Positions 43,695 through 53,254 of a stretch of DNA of 64,000 bases are shown here, piece after piece. How positions within the stretch are numbered: position 1 is the first letter of the stretch; every line of letters begins with the position of its first letter. Source of the stretch: an uncultured Methanobrevibacter sp. (GTDB lineage Archaea > Methanobacteriota > Methanobacteria > Methanobacteriales > Methanobacteriaceae). The DNA lies in the NCBI RefSeq assembly GCF_902774605.1, contig NZ_CACYJE010000007.1, forward strand, positions 1 through 64,000, in the 5' to 3' direction. Below the pieces are notes generated by a model that had not been told where the DNA came from, made no database searches, and saw nothing but the letters and a program-made list of their open reading frames with translations. Made by a program: the position numbers and the translations under genes.

Positions 43695-44081
43695 ATGGCA
43701 CAGACACAATTGGCAATATTGTTGACATCCGTTGCACTAATCGTAATAGGACTGTACTCCGCAATCTTCATTGACAATATCATCAAGAAGATAATCGGTA
43801 TCAGTTTCATCGAGGAAGGAGCAAACCTATTCATCGTTGCAATAGGCTACAAGGCAGGTGGAGTCGTACCGATTCTCATGCCTGGAATGGACACCTCATG
43901 GTTTGCGACAAACGCTGCATACCCATTGCCTTTCGGTTTAGTGCTGACCAGTATCGTAATCGGCGCAAGTACCCTTGCGGTAATGCTGGCGCTGGTGATG
44001 GTGCTTTACAGGAGATACGGCACATTATCCACAAAAGTGATGCTGTCCGACACAGCAAAACAGGAGGAGTACAATGAATGA
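43695..44081 (+). CDS. ehbE: Ehb subunit E (MnhC/NuoK-like)
   Basis: A 128-residue membrane protein with three helices, of the NuoK/MnhC family. [21 protein letters not shown] carries the conserved glutamate of helix 2 implicated in proton transfer, and [21 protein letters not shown] is the third helix. The GGGAGGGTAG region before the ATG gives a good ribosome site. It overlaps ehbF by 8 bp. Confidence 0.92.
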   Translation: MAQTQLAILLTSVALIVIGLYSAIFIDNIIKKIIGISFIEEGANLFIVAIGYKAGGVVPILMPGMDTSWFATNAAYPLPFGLVLTSIVIGASTLAVMLALVMVLYRRYGTLSTKVMLSDTAKQEEYNE

Positions 44082-45528
44082 GCTAATACCACTTATGGTA
44101 ATCGTACCATTGATGGCGGCATTGTTGATCAGTGCATTTTCAAGATTCAACACTGCAACAAAGGTTTTCGCATTCGTTGTAGCAATCTGTCTTCCAATAA
44201 TACCAATAGCCTCAAACTATGGTCTTCACTACTTTGGAGGATACGCTCCGATGCTCGATAACGTGACCAGCGTAATGTATCACCCGGCAATCACATATTC
44301 GTTCACATTCCTGCAGCAAATATTCATTGCAATGATCGGTCTTTTAACATTCCTGGTCGTATTCGTCTACTTGACAAAGTACAGGAAAGTTTCAGGACCA
44401 TACCTGTTCCTGCTATTCCTGGGAACAGCAGCCGTAACAGCAATGCTCTTGACCGACGACATATTCCACATGTTCGTCTTCTTTGAGATATTGGCGCTTG
44501 CACAGGTAGGTATAGTTGCCGCATCATCAATCGATTACAGTTATGAAATGGCATTGAAATATATGGTTCTTGGATCAATCGGCTCTCCAATAATGCTTCT
44601 GGGAATTGGATTCCTCTTGGCATTGACTGGAAGCGTGAATGTGACAGACATTGCAGCTGCAGTGCATAACGGTTTGGTTGACGCTACTTCTCCAGTGTTC
44701 CTGATGTCTCTCGGTTTAATATTCTTCGGTTGGCTATACGCATCCGGTTTACCACCGTTCCATACTATCAAATCAGGAATATACTCAAAGGCGGAACCTC
44801 ATGGGGCAGCATTGCTGCAATCATTCACAGTAATCTCAATGATTTCAATCGTTCTGATAATGTTCAGGATTTACGCTACACTTCCAATCTTTGAAGTTCT
44901 CATAGTGTTCTTCTCTATCTTGGCTATGATACTGGGTGTTTCACTCGCACTCACTCAAACAGACTTCAGAAGAATGATAGGATTTTTAGCGGTCGGTGAA
45001 TTGGGTTTCATCGGATTAGGTATAGGGCTTGGAACAAACTTCTCAATAACAGCAGGACTCTTCCAGGCATTGAATGAAATTATAATCACCGCATTGCTCT
45101 TCATAGGATTCGGCGCAATAGTTGAGGCAACAAATGAGGTGGACACCAGAAAGCTTGGAGGATTATTGGCTTACCATCCGAAAGTGAGCATAATGCTTTT
45201 AATCGCAGGTCTTGCAATGGCAGGTGTGCCACCGTTAAGCGGTTTCCAATCAAAACTAATGCTTGTTCAAGCTTCACTCAGTTGTGGATTCCCGGAAATT
45301 TCCATTTTGGCGATTATGGTAAGTATTGCAACATTCGTGGTGTTCGTCAAGACATTCTACACAATGTTCCTGAAACCTAAACCAAATGATTTGGATCTGG
45401 AGGGCAAGGAAGTTCCTCGCGCCATGATTTTCACAATGGCAATACTATTGATCATTGTGGTGCTCTTCGGTGTATATCCGGATCTTGTCACAAGCGGAAT
45501 TTCTAACTTCGTAGGAGGGATATTATGA
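44074..45528 (+). CDS. ehbF: Ehb subunit F, antiporter-like ion pump (MnhD/NuoN-like)
   Basis: The 484-residue, 14-helix subunit that should carry ions across the membrane, homologous to NuoL/M/N and MnhD. Key features are [21 protein letters not shown] with the helix-5 glutamate, [25 protein letters not shown] with the helix-7 lysine region and the broken helix, and [15 protein letters not shown] with the helix-12 lysine. AGGAGGAGT stands before the ATG. Whether it moves H+ or Na+ cannot be told. Confidence 0.95.
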   Translation: MNELIPLMVIVPLMAALLISAFSRFNTATKVFAFVVAICLPIIPIASNYGLHYFGGYAPMLDNVTSVMYHPAITYSFTFLQQIFIAMIGLLTFLVVFVYLTKYRKVSGPYLFLLFLGTAAVTAMLLTDDIFHMFVFFEILALAQVGIVAASSIDYSYEMALKYMVLGSIGSPIMLLGIGFLLALTGSVNVTDIAAAVHNGLVDATSPVFLMSLGLIFFGWLYASGLPPFHTIKSGIYSKAEPHGAALLQSFTVISMISIVLIMFRIYATLPIFEVLIVFFSILAMILGVSLALTQTDFRRMIGFLAVGELGFIGLGIGLGTNFSITAGLFQALNEIIITALLFIGFGAIVEATNEVDTRKLGGLLAYHPKVSIMLLIAGLAMAGVPPLSGFQSKLMLVQASLSCGFPEISILAIMVSIATFVVFVKTFYTMFLKPKPNDLDLEGKEVPRAMIFTMAILLIIVVLFGVYPDLVTSGISNFVGGIL

Positions 45529-45860
45529 AACTTTATGACCAGATATTCAATGTTGTGAAACAGTTCAGGAAATTGTTTTCACCAGGTCCTGTAACCAACG
45601 CTGACGTTTCAGGAAGCATAACTGCAGAAATATTCCTTATAGTGTCATTGGTTCTGGCAGTGATACTGTTAAGGCATGTTAGTGTGTTGCTGGCAGGATT
45701 GGCTACATTGGTTGTGGCCATAGTGCTTATTACTAATATTCCGCTTATTCCTAAGTTCAAGATTGAACAGGAGGATTCACTTGAGAAAATGCTGTTCTAT
45801 GCAGTTGTAACATTATCAATCATTATTGCATTTTTATACTGGGGTGGTAACCTTGTCTAA
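45525..45860 (+). CDS. ehbG: Ehb subunit G
   Basis: A 111-residue membrane protein with three hydrophobic segments (about 35-50, 55-72, 85-105) and a cytosolic N-terminal stretch. It is known only from ehb operons and has no assigned reaction. GGAGG precedes the ATG, which overlaps the ehbF stop (ATGA). Confidence 0.88.
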   Translation: MKLYDQIFNVVKQFRKLFSPGPVTNADVSGSITAEIFLIVSLVLAVILLRHVSVLLAGLATLVVAIVLITNIPLIPKFKIEQEDSLEKMLFYAVVTLSIIIAFLYWGGNLV

Positions 45861-46131
45861 AGCTACAATTCGTAATTTGCTTGCAGCGGTAATGGCTGGA
45901 ATATTTTCAGTCACATTATTCGATGCGGTATTTCATTTAAGTTCAATGATAAATCCTGGTGTAAGTTATATTTATAATGCTTTAGGAACTCAAATAGCTC
46001 CAAACCTTGTGACAGTGGTTATTTTCGATTTCAGAGCATACGATACATTAGGAGAATCAATAATACTATTGACCGCTGGTCTGGTGGTATTGTTGGTATT
46101 TGGTAGAGGATTATTGGGGGATAAAAGATGA
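45853..46131 (+). CDS. ehbH: Ehb subunit H
   Basis: A 92-residue membrane protein with two hydrophobic segments (LLAAVMAGIFSVTLFDAVF and ESIILLTAGLVVLLVFGRGLL) of the MnhB N-terminal/DUF4040 type. The TTG at 45853 is chosen as start: it follows GGGGTGG and lies in the ehbG stop codon region; the reading frame extends further upstream only through ehbG. Overlaps ehbI by 4 bp. Confidence 0.85.
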   Translation: MSKATIRNLLAAVMAGIFSVTLFDAVFHLSSMINPGVSYIYNALGTQIAPNLVTVVIFDFRAYDTLGESIILLTAGLVVLLVFGRGLLGDKR

Positions 46132-46604
46132 GTCAAGGTAGCATGATTTTAAAATTAATATCCTTGCCAATTTCAATCATACTGATTTGTTTAGGCGTGA
46201 TGACCATTCTTGGAGGACACATCACTCCTGGTGGAGGTTTCCAAGGCGGTGCTATGATAGCAAGCGGAATCATATTGTCCATACTCGTTTATGGCCTGGG
46301 CAATTCCCCATTGGAGTTATCACACTTATATATTGAAGTTCTGGAATCTGTTGGTGCATTGGGATTCATAATATTCGGATTGATCGGACTGTTCGTTGGA
46401 GGATTCTTCCTCTATAATGCAGGTACAGACCTCTTGAATGTTGTTCCGTCTGCAATTCAAAACGTGCTTCATTATCCTGACGTTACCAATGCGGGCATAA
46501 TCCCTTACCTGAACATTTTCGTCGGTTTGAAGGTGTTCGTGGGATTGTCCTCAATCGTCATTGCATTTGCAGGTTTCAAGAAAATTGTGGAGGAGAGTGA
46601 ATGA
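46128..46604 (+). CDS. ehbI: Ehb subunit I (MnhB-like)
   Basis: A 158-residue membrane protein of the MnhB/MrpB family, with four hydrophobic segments and the signature GGHITPGGGFQGGAMIASGII at about residues 30-50. GGGGGATAA precedes the ATG. It is part of the antiporter-like membrane arm. Confidence 0.92.
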   Translation: MSQGSMILKLISLPISIILICLGVMTILGGHITPGGGFQGGAMIASGIILSILVYGLGNSPLELSHLYIEVLESVGALGFIIFGLIGLFVGGFFLYNAGTDLLNVVPSAIQNVLHYPDVTNAGIIPYLNIFVGLKVFVGLSSIVIAFAGFKKIVEESE

Positions 46605-46852
46605 TGTTAAGTTTAGGTCCAATAATATTCGGTCTGATACTGGGTTTGGTGATTGGTTCACAAATCAAGCTTAATGTCAGCGATGCACACTTCACTCTTG
46701 GAGCATTCGTAATCGTATTAATAGCAGGAATAATTGTGGCATGGCAATCAGGCAATTATCCGTTCTACACTGACTTGCCTGTGTCAACTGCATTCTTGTC
46801 TGCTTTAATTGGAATTTTTGTAGGCAAACTAATATTTGCAAGGAGTAAATAA
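46601..46852 (+). CDS. ehbJ: Ehb subunit J
   Basis: An 83-residue hydrophobic protein with three membrane segments (PIIFGLILGLVIGSQI, FVIVLIAGIIVAWQSG, AFLSALIGIFVGKLIF). It has no known separate function. GAGGAGAGTGA precedes the ATG, which overlaps the ehbI stop by 4 bp. Confidence 0.88.
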   Translation: MMLSLGPIIFGLILGLVIGSQIKLNVSDAHFTLGAFVIVLIAGIIVAWQSGNYPFYTDLPVSTAFLSALIGIFVGKLIFARSK

Positions 46853-46864
46853 GGGGTTATTATA

Positions 46865-48268
46865 ATGTTTTTATCTACTAATAATTGTGATAGTGAGTGT
46901 ATTAAAACATGTCCTACAAAATCCATTAAATTGGTTAACGGAACACCGTTCAGCTGTCTGACCTGCGGAATATGTCACGACAACTGTCCGAACGGTGCAA
47001 TATTCAAGAACATTTACGGAGGATATGTGGTGGACAGGGCCAAGTGCAACGGCTGTGGAATGTGCATGTACAACTGTCCGACCAACAATATCACTATCGA
47101 GGACGGCATAGTCTATGGTATCTGTTCACGCTGCGGCGTTTGTGCGGAAAAGTATCCTGAATGCCGTGTTGACGGATTCGAATATGAAAAGGAAAAGCAA
47201 TTGACACTGATCAGGTCATTGAATATATTGAATCCGCCATTGGACAAGGTACCTCACAAGAACGACAATATCGTCACTGAGGTTTCAAGAACATACTTCG
47301 GAACCGACACTGATGAGTGTATCTTCTGCGGAAGATGTGAGGAATACTGTCCTACAGGAGCAATCAACGTTAAGGTTGACCGTGACGATGGAATTTGTAG
47401 GGAATGCAGGTTATGTATGGATGTGTGTCCTAACGGATCCATGAACAAGCTTCAAATAGTCAACAAGTCCACTTGCACATTATGCCTTAACTGTCTGAAG
47501 GCATGTCCTAACAATGCGATTTCCGTTGAGGATTCAAATATAGTAATCAATAACCTGCGCCAAAAGCCGACAGGAAGCATCGTGTCCTGTCTCAACTGCG
47601 GATTATGCGCAGACTTGTCCGAGAACGGTTCACTTAAAAAGGTTGACGGCAGGTTAAGGTATGACCCGACAATCGACACTGAAAACATTACTCATGACCT
47701 GGCAATGAGCCATTGTCCGGTCAAGACATTGTGCGTTGACAGTGAAATGTTCATCTATGACGAGTATGAGGATGAGGAACTGCCGACATTGTCCGGATTC
47801 TGCGTAAGCTGCGGCAAGTGTGTCCAGGTATGTGACGAGGTCGGAGCCCGTCAGGTGATGACTCAAACATGGGATGGTACAGTCTCAGACGATTGTATTT
47901 CCTGCGGAATCTGTGTTGAGGAATGTCAGGAAGACGCAATCACCCTTCACAGGGGCACAATCTCAGTGGACTTGAGCAAGTGCATACTATGTGAAAACTG
48001 TGCAATCCACTGTCCGGTTGATGCGATTCCGAAATCCACTATGTACAAGAATGAAATCGACGGAGGATTCAACTTCATCGAGCAGGAACTGTGCATGCAC
48101 TGTGGAGTGTGTCATGGAATATGTTCCTATGATGCAATAGAGGAGATTGACGGCAATTATGTGGTTAACGAAGAGAACTGTACTTACTGTGGTGCATGTA
48201 AGAATGCATGCCCTGCTAAGGCATTCTTATTCGAGAGAAATTTTAAAGATTCAATAGATGGTGTTTAA
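46865..48268 (+). CDS. ehbK: Ehb polyferredoxin
   Basis: A 467-residue iron-sulfur protein with about twelve C-x2-C-x2-C-x3-C motifs spread along its length, for example CLTCGICHDNC, CNGCGMCMYNC, CIFCGRCEEYC, CRECRLCMDVC, CTLCLNCLKAC, CILCENCAIHC and CTYCGACKNAC. Two motifs are incomplete (CSRCGVCAEKYPEC and CLNCGLCADLSEN), so some clusters may be missing or differently ligated. It probably carries electrons between the hydrogenase and soluble ferredoxin-dependent oxidoreductases such as those of autotrophic CO2 fixation. Confidence 0.94.
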   Translation: MFLSTNNCDSECIKTCPTKSIKLVNGTPFSCLTCGICHDNCPNGAIFKNIYGGYVVDRAKCNGCGMCMYNCPTNNITIEDGIVYGICSRCGVCAEKYPECRVDGFEYEKEKQLTLIRSLNILNPPLDKVPHKNDNIVTEVSRTYFGTDTDECIFCGRCEEYCPTGAINVKVDRDDGICRECRLCMDVCPNGSMNKLQIVNKSTCTLCLNCLKACPNNAISVEDSNIVINNLRQKPTGSIVSCLNCGLCADLSENGSLKKVDGRLRYDPTIDTENITHDLAMSHCPVKTLCVDSEMFIYDEYEDEELPTLSGFCVSCGKCVQVCDEVGARQVMTQTWDGTVSDDCISCGICVEECQEDAITLHRGTISVDLSKCILCENCAIHCPVDAIPKSTMYKNEIDGGFNFIEQELCMHCGVCHGICSYDAIEEIDGNYVVNEENCTYCGACKNACPAKAFLFERNFKDSIDGV

Positions 48269-48760
48269 ATGAGCAGTATACTTAGAATAGCTTTGGAAGG
48301 AGCATTTACTAACTTTAAAAGAATCTTTTTTGCAGCTGATAGAGTTACAGACATGGACATGAGAAACCAAATCGCCACCTTGTCAGTGAAGGTTGATGAC
48401 AGGGTTGATGAGAAGGCGTGCATAGGTTGTGCTGGTTGCGCCAATGTCTGCCCTACAGGTGCAGTTGAGATGAAAAAACTGGCAAGTCCGGTTAAGATCA
48501 CTGATGACTGGACTAAAAGTGAAGTGCCTGAAATTAATCTTGAAAAATGTGTTGTATGCTATTACTGCCATGATTTCTGCCCGGTATTTTCACTTTACGG
48601 TGAGAAGGGAACAATTCATCCAAGCTGCGTTGGCGATCAGGAAGTTGACATTGCCAGCACTATGGAGCAGCCGTTTAAAATTTCTGATGATAAGCTTAAG
48701 TTCATTGCACAATACTTATCTGACAAGACAGTGTTGAAGAATCAGGAGGATGGTGATTAG
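48269..48760 (+). CDS. ehbL: Ehb 2x[4Fe-4S] ferredoxin subunit
   Basis: A 163-residue electron-transfer subunit of the NuoI/HycF kind. It has two [4Fe-4S] motifs, CIGCAGCANVC (about 51-61) and CVVCYYCHDFC (about 93-103), that would connect the small subunit to electron carriers. The ATG directly follows the ehbK stop codon, and its own stop directly precedes ehbM. Confidence 0.94.
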   Translation: MSSILRIALEGAFTNFKRIFFAADRVTDMDMRNQIATLSVKVDDRVDEKACIGCAGCANVCPTGAVEMKKLASPVKITDDWTKSEVPEINLEKCVVCYYCHDFCPVFSLYGEKGTIHPSCVGDQEVDIASTMEQPFKISDDKLKFIAQYLSDKTVLKNQEDGD

Positions 48761-49207
48761 ATGGGACTTAAATCATTTTCAAGAGCAAGGGCAATACATG
48801 TGATGCTGGTTTACACCGGCGGCTGTAACGGTTGCGATATTGAAATTGTAAACTCAATATTATCACCTCGTTTCGATGCTGAACAGTATAAGGTATTCCT
48901 GACATGGAATCCTCGTGAAGCCGACGTGCTGGTTGTCACTGGACCCGTAACTCATTTGAACAGGAAACCGTTGGAGGCGATTTATGAAGCCATTCCTGAC
49001 CCTAAACTGGTTGTGGCTGCTGGTAGTTGCGCTCTGATGGGCGGTGTTTATAAGAATTGTCATGGTGATATTCCTTCAGAAGAGATTGAAGGGCCGGTTG
49101 AAAACATCATACCTGTAGCCGCTAAGGTTCCAGGCTGTGCCGTAAGGCCGCAGGATGTTTTGGCTGGTGTAGTTACACTTTTACCTACATTATTAGATGC
49201 GGATTAG
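48761..49207 (+). CDS. ehbM: Ehb [NiFe] hydrogenase small subunit
   Basis: A 148-residue NuoB-like small subunit carrying the proximal [4Fe-4S] cluster. The four ligands are C22? and C25 in [10 protein letters not shown]90 in AGSCALMGG and C126 in VPGCAVRP, the usual CxxC...C...C pattern of group 4 hydrogenases. The alternative alignment of the first pair is fixed by the conserved NGCDIE. It faces the large subunit, whose gene follows. Confidence 0.95.
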   Translation: MGLKSFSRARAIHVMLVYTGGCNGCDIEIVNSILSPRFDAEQYKVFLTWNPREADVLVVTGPVTHLNRKPLEAIYEAIPDPKLVVAAGSCALMGGVYKNCHGDIPSEEIEGPVENIIPVAAKVPGCAVRPQDVLAGVVTLLPTLLDAD

Positions 49208-49220
49208 GAGGGGGATTAGA

Positions 49221-50348
49221 ATGGATGAGAAAGTACCGAGAAGCAATATTATTGAAACAGAAATTCCAATGGGTACAGTTCACCCTGCTGCATTGGAACC
49301 GTATAGGGTAAGGCTTTTTGTAGAGGATGAGATAGTTCAGGAAGCTGAAATAACTATTGGTGTTAATCATAGGGGTATTGAAAGGATTATGGAGGGTCTT
49401 CCAGTTGAAAAGGCAAATTCATTGACCGAGAAGATTTGTGGTATTTGTTCAAATTCACATATATATAATTCCTGCAGAACAGCGGAAATGGGATTAGGTA
49501 TTGAAATTCCAGAGAGAGCTGTTTACATTCGCGTTATAATGGAGGAGCTTGAACGTTTACATTCACACTTCTTGTACCTGGCACACGGTTGTGAAGTGCT
49601 CGCCCATGAGACATTCTCAATGAGAGTGTTCTATATGAGGGAGATTGTCATGGAATTATTGGCCATGATAGGTGGAAACCGTGTACAGTACGGTTGCTCA
49701 GTCCTCGGTGGGGTAAGGCCAAGATGCGACCTTGACGAGGCAAAAATACTAAGGCTCAAAAACGACATGGACACTGTCGAACAGAATTTATCAGACTTCG
49801 TTGACAGGTTCATGGCAGATTCCATATTGTTGTCAAGGATTACCGGAATAGGGGTATTGCCTCAAAAGCAGGCAATCGAACTTGCGGTGACAGGACCTAC
49901 TCTCAGGGCAACCGGTGTTGCAAGAGACCTGAGAACTACAATGTTCGAGTATGACAACTTCGACTTTAACGTGATTACTCAGCCTGACGGGGACGTCAAG
50001 TCAAACCTGGTCATGAGGGCATTGGAATCATTCGAGTCAATTAAGATTATAAGACAGGCCATTGCAAACATTCCTGATGGTAAAGTCGTCACACGTGACT
50101 GGGAGATGTTCGACACTGACATAATTCAAAGTTACATTGAAGTTCCAAGAGGAACATTATACCATTCATACAGGCTAGAGAGCGGAAGGGTAAGGCACTG
50201 CATAATAAGAACACCTTCCATGGCGAACATTGGAGCAATGCAGTATGCTTGCATTGGCGACCAGATAACAGATGCACAATTGTCCATTGTACAGTGTGAC
50301 CCATGTTTCACATGCACCGACAGGGCAATTGAAATAATAAGGAGATAG
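49221..50348 (+). CDS. ehbN: Ehb [NiFe] hydrogenase large subunit
   Basis: Catalytic subunit that produces or uses H2 at a Ni-Fe(CN)2CO site. Both cysteine pairs that bind nickel are present: C73 and C76 in [10 protein letters not shown] and C362 and C365 in [10 protein letters not shown]. Group 4 enzymes of this kind end shortly after the second pair, as here. The ATG at 49221 (MDEKVPRSN) follows GGAGGGGGA; a start at 49197 would overlap ehbM by 11 bp and lacks a ribosome site. HypF at 3-5 kb would supply its CN ligands. Confidence 0.96.
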   Translation: MDEKVPRSNIIETEIPMGTVHPAALEPYRVRLFVEDEIVQEAEITIGVNHRGIERIMEGLPVEKANSLTEKICGICSNSHIYNSCRTAEMGLGIEIPERAVYIRVIMEELERLHSHFLYLAHGCEVLAHETFSMRVFYMREIVMELLAMIGGNRVQYGCSVLGGVRPRCDLDEAKILRLKNDMDTVEQNLSDFVDRFMADSILLSRITGIGVLPQKQAIELAVTGPTLRATGVARDLRTTMFEYDNFDFNVITQPDGDVKSNLVMRALESFESIKIIRQAIANIPDGKVVTRDWEMFDTDIIQSYIEVPRGTLYHSYRLESGRVRHCIIRTPSMANIGAMQYACIGDQITDAQLSIVQCDPCFTCTDRAIEIIRR

Positions 50349-50352
50349 TTAA

Positions 50353-51351
50353 ATGTTTGAAAATACAATGATAAATCCAATAATATCAGTAATACTTACA
50401 GTGCTAGTTTGCTTTGTAATTTCAACATTGCTCCCGGGAATTGAACGCAAGTACATTCACGCCAGAATACAGCAAAGAATCGGGCCGCCGGTAACATCTC
50501 CTGGAATAATGGCTCCGCTGAAATTCATATATAAGAAGAGTACTGAAGTGTCCTCACCAGTCCCTGGACTGTACAAGGCATTGCCGATAATATGTTTCAT
50601 AGTCGTGCTGTGCATATTGATAGCATTGACACCTCAGGCATATAAGATTCCGGCACTTGCAAGCCTAGTTGCAATTGTAGGGTTCCTTAAAGTGGAGGAA
50701 ATCTGCTATGTATTGATGGGCGCATTGTCAAAATCCGTCATGTCAGTCAACATGCCGTTCCCGGATGTCGTCAAAGGAGCAGCACACTTGAATGCGACAA
50801 GATCATTCATTGAGGACATAAGTGCAAAAAGATCCCTCAGGATGATAACATACGGTTCATTCCCATTATACCTGGCATTGTTCGCGCCGGTTACTGCTGC
50901 AAGAAGCATATTCCTGCAGGACATCGTTGCTTTCCAGCAAACCCATGGACCGTTCCTCTTCACAGTCTCAGGAGGAATCGCAGCAATAGTGTTCTTCATC
51001 GGATACATGATAATATTGAACGAGTATCCGTTCTCAATAATCAAGGCTAAAAGCGATGTCATTGAAGGACCGTACATGGAATACGCTGCAAAATACCGTG
51101 CAGTGGTGGTATTGACCAGAGGATTCTTCATGTTCGTGCTTGGCGCAATATTTTCCGTTCTGTTCATTGGAGTGCCGCCAACAATATTCTCCCCGGCAAT
51201 ATTAATCAACATCATCGTCGCATTGATATTCGTGTTCATGATGGGAATATTTTCAGCATTCACACCGGTATTTACAAACAGGCAATTGCTGCCAACAATA
51301 TTGAGCGCAACATTGCTAGGAATCTTATCTATCGTAATCGGATTATTATAA
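50353..51351 (+). CDS. ehbO: Ehb membrane anchor subunit (NuoH-like)
   Basis: A 332-residue membrane protein with eight segments, homologous to NuoH/HycD, which docks the hydrogenase module to the membrane. Conserved loop residues are present: GIERKYIHARIQQRIGPPVTSPG near residues 26-48 and EYPFSIIKAKSDVIEGPYMEY near 215-235, the latter part of the quinone-chamber-like loop. The ATG is four bases after ehbN. Confidence 0.95.
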   Translation: MFENTMINPIISVILTVLVCFVISTLLPGIERKYIHARIQQRIGPPVTSPGIMAPLKFIYKKSTEVSSPVPGLYKALPIICFIVVLCILIALTPQAYKIPALASLVAIVGFLKVEEICYVLMGALSKSVMSVNMPFPDVVKGAAHLNATRSFIEDISAKRSLRMITYGSFPLYLALFAPVTAARSIFLQDIVAFQQTHGPFLFTVSGGIAAIVFFIGYMIILNEYPFSIIKAKSDVIEGPYMEYAAKYRAVVVLTRGFFMFVLGAIFSVLFIGVPPTIFSPAILINIIVALIFVFMMGIFSAFTPVFTNRQLLPTILSATLLGILSIVIGLL

Positions 51352-51364
51352 AAGGGTGATTATC

Positions 51365-51625
51365 TTGAAATTTGTTATGAGACCATATCATATGGTGAGT
51401 CTTGGAGGATACATTGTGGAATGGGATTTCCCATACAGGGACTTGATCATCGTGAACAAGACCTCCGAACCAATTAAAATTGAAATACCCGTTTTTCATG
51501 AAGAATGGATTGTCCAACACCGTGAATTGGGTTTGGATGTAATCCCGGTGACTGAAAACGATAATTATTTGAGCATGTGGAAAAGGGCACATGCGGAACT
51601 TGATAAAATAAGGCCAAAAGAATGA
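51365..51625 (+). CDS. ehbP: Ehb subunit P
   Basis: An 86-residue soluble protein known from ehb operons, of unknown role. It has [21 protein letters not shown] at the start and is rich in acidic residues later. The start is a TTG at 51365, preceded by GGGTGA; a GTG at 51356 is the alternative. It overlaps ehbQ by 4 bp. Confidence 0.85.
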   Translation: MKFVMRPYHMVSLGGYIVEWDFPYRDLIIVNKTSEPIKIEIPVFHEEWIVQHRELGLDVIPVTENDNYLSMWKRAHAELDKIRPKE

Positions 51626-52281
51626 ATGATTATACTTTAACAATAAAAACCAATGAGAAAAAAGGCGTATTGGACAACATCACTGATGTCATAACCAATC
51701 ATGGTGCCAACATCAGTTATGTTCACCTCTTCGTAGAGCGAAACAATATGGGTTCAATAAACCTTGAACTTGAACATGTAAATGATATCGATGAGCTTGT
51801 AGGTGACCTGGAAGGCATCCCTGATGTCAAGCTCGTGGAATTGCATGGTTCTCAACTGGACATTTACGGTAAACGTATAATCATCGTCGGTGGCGGTGCA
51901 CAGGTTTCACAGGTTGCAATGGGTGCAATCACAGAAGCAGACAGGCACAACATACGCGGCGAGCGCATAAGCATAGACACAATCCCTTTGGTTGGTGAAA
52001 AATCCATTGCAGAGGCAGTTGAAGCGATATCAAGACTTCCTCGTGTAAGCGCATTGGTGCTTGCAGGCTCCCTTATGGGCGGTGAAATCACAGAAGCGGT
52101 CAAGAAGGTTAAGGAGGAAAGCAAGCTTATAGTGATTTGCCTTAACATGCCTGGAAGCGTAACCAAGTATGCCGATTTAATAATCACCGACCCGATTCAA
52201 GCAGGGGTTCTGGCGGTAATGTCAATAGCCGACACTGCAGTGTTCAATATTGAACGCTTGGGCGACAATATCAAATTCTAA
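51622..52281 (+). CDS. ehbQ: Ehb operon ACT-domain protein (DUF5612)
   Basis: A 219-residue cytosolic protein at the end of the operon. Residues 1-75 are an ACT domain ([20 protein letters not shown]), which usually binds an amino acid or other small ligand, and the rest, with [20 protein letters not shown] and [21 protein letters not shown], looks like a nucleotide- or ligand-binding fold. It may be a regulator of Ehb rather than a structural subunit, which would give the operon feedback from biosynthesis. This is inferred. Confidence 0.88.
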   Translation: MNDYTLTIKTNEKKGVLDNITDVITNHGANISYVHLFVERNNMGSINLELEHVNDIDELVGDLEGIPDVKLVELHGSQLDIYGKRIIIVGGGAQVSQVAMGAITEADRHNIRGERISIDTIPLVGEKSIAEAVEAISRLPRVSALVLAGSLMGGEITEAVKKVKEESKLIVICLNMPGSVTKYADLIITDPIQAGVLAVMSIADTAVFNIERLGDNIKF

Positions 52282-52300
52282 AACTCATTTTTATGGACAT

Positions 52301-52326
52301 ATAGGGGAGTTTAAACACTCCCTATC
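52301..52326. terminator. Terminator at the end of the ehb operon
   Basis: ATAGGGGAGT (52301-52310) pairs with ACTCCCTAT (52317-52325), with one G bulged and loop TTAAAC. It lies between the convergent ehbQ and the Cas4-like gene and may serve both. Confidence 0.65.
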
Positions 52327-53117
52327 TAATTTAAACACAAGTCATTATATTCGCATTTTTCACATTTCTTATCATTTTTACTTACTTTGGGCTTTTTCTT
52401 GTTCTCAACGATTTCCTTGACGTCACGCACAATGTCAAAGAACTCCTTTCTAAGGTTGATGTCCATCACTACTGGGCGGCGGTCATTGATTTTCTCATAA
52501 TCGACAAAACCGACATAAACGTCCTTTTCAAACTCTTCCTCAATGAGCACTGCATATGATGCAAGTTCAATGGCATCCTGATCCCAAACTCCCTTCAATG
52601 GAGGATTGCCGCTTTTAAGCACCACTGGATAGTATTTCCCGTCAACAATCTCTATCTTATCGCACACTCCAATCAGGTCAATTGTCTTGTCCTTGATGAG
52701 AAATGAGTACATGCAGTTAGGGTAGAACATGTCGATTATTTCATGGGCGTCACGGTTGAGTATGCTCATCACCTGCTTCAGTTTAAGCGCAGTGGTCTTT
52801 ATGTTGAAGTAGGCATTGTCAATCATTTCATTGATCTGTGAGTTTTCAAGCCCAAGGTTCATGGACTTGATGGATTTTGTTGTGCCTTCAATGTATGGGT
52901 CGATGTTGTCTGCCAGTATGTTTTCAATCTCGGTGACGGTCATGTTCCTCTGGACCTTGCGCATGTTCTTCTGGATCAAATCGCTAATGTCGATTTTAAG
53001 CTTCTTGATTTCAACAGATAATTGGTAATCATCGCTTTCGCGCATGTCAATGTGGGTTTCATTATACAGTTTCATGGGACAGTACATGTATTGTTTTATA
53101 GAAGATACTTTAATCAT
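52326..53117 (-). CDS. Solitary Cas4/Dna2-like protein with altered nuclease motifs
   Basis: A 263-residue RecB-type protein with the four cysteines of the Cas4 iron-sulfur cluster, C13 (YMYCPMKLY) and C252, C255, C261 (CEKCEYNDLC). The domain order and IDLIGVCDKIEIVDGKYYP segment fit Cas4. However, the catalytic motif that is usually V-E-x-K reads PVVLKSG, with Val in place of Glu, and the later Q-L-x-x-Y motif reads ELASY, with Glu for Gln. So nuclease activity is doubtful. No CRISPR array or other cas gene is near. An AGAGGTT ribosome site precedes the ATG. Confidence 0.75.
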   Translation of the reverse strand: MIKVSSIKQYMYCPMKLYNETHIDMRESDDYQLSVEIKKLKIDISDLIQKNMRKVQRNMTVTEIENILADNIDPYIEGTTKSIKSMNLGLENSQINEMIDNAYFNIKTTALKLKQVMSILNRDAHEIIDMFYPNCMYSFLIKDKTIDLIGVCDKIEIVDGKYYPVVLKSGNPPLKGVWDQDAIELASYAVLIEEEFEKDVYVGFVDYEKINDRRPVVMDINLRKEFFDIVRDVKEIVENKKKPKVSKNDKKCEKCEYNDLCLN

Positions 53118-53204
53118 TTTTATAACCTCTTAAAACTTGGTAATATTACATTATACTCGGTTATATATAAAATAAGAAGTTATGAGGGGAGTAAATTTTT
53201 CAAG

Positions 53205-53243
53205 GTAAAATAAAAAAAGTAAATAGCTAATAATTTAGCTATT
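53205..53243 (-). terminator. Terminator after the SNF transporter gene
   Basis: AATAGCTAA (53222-53230) and TTAGCTATT (53235-53243) make a 9-bp stem with a TAAT loop; on the minus strand it is followed by a T-rich run (53205-53219). Confidence 0.75.
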
Positions 53244-53254
53244 CGATAACAATA

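Noticed and set aside
52326-53117. Presence of a CRISPR-Cas system next to the Cas4-like gene.
   Set aside because: No cas1, cas2 or effector gene, and no repeat-spacer array is visible within the window.
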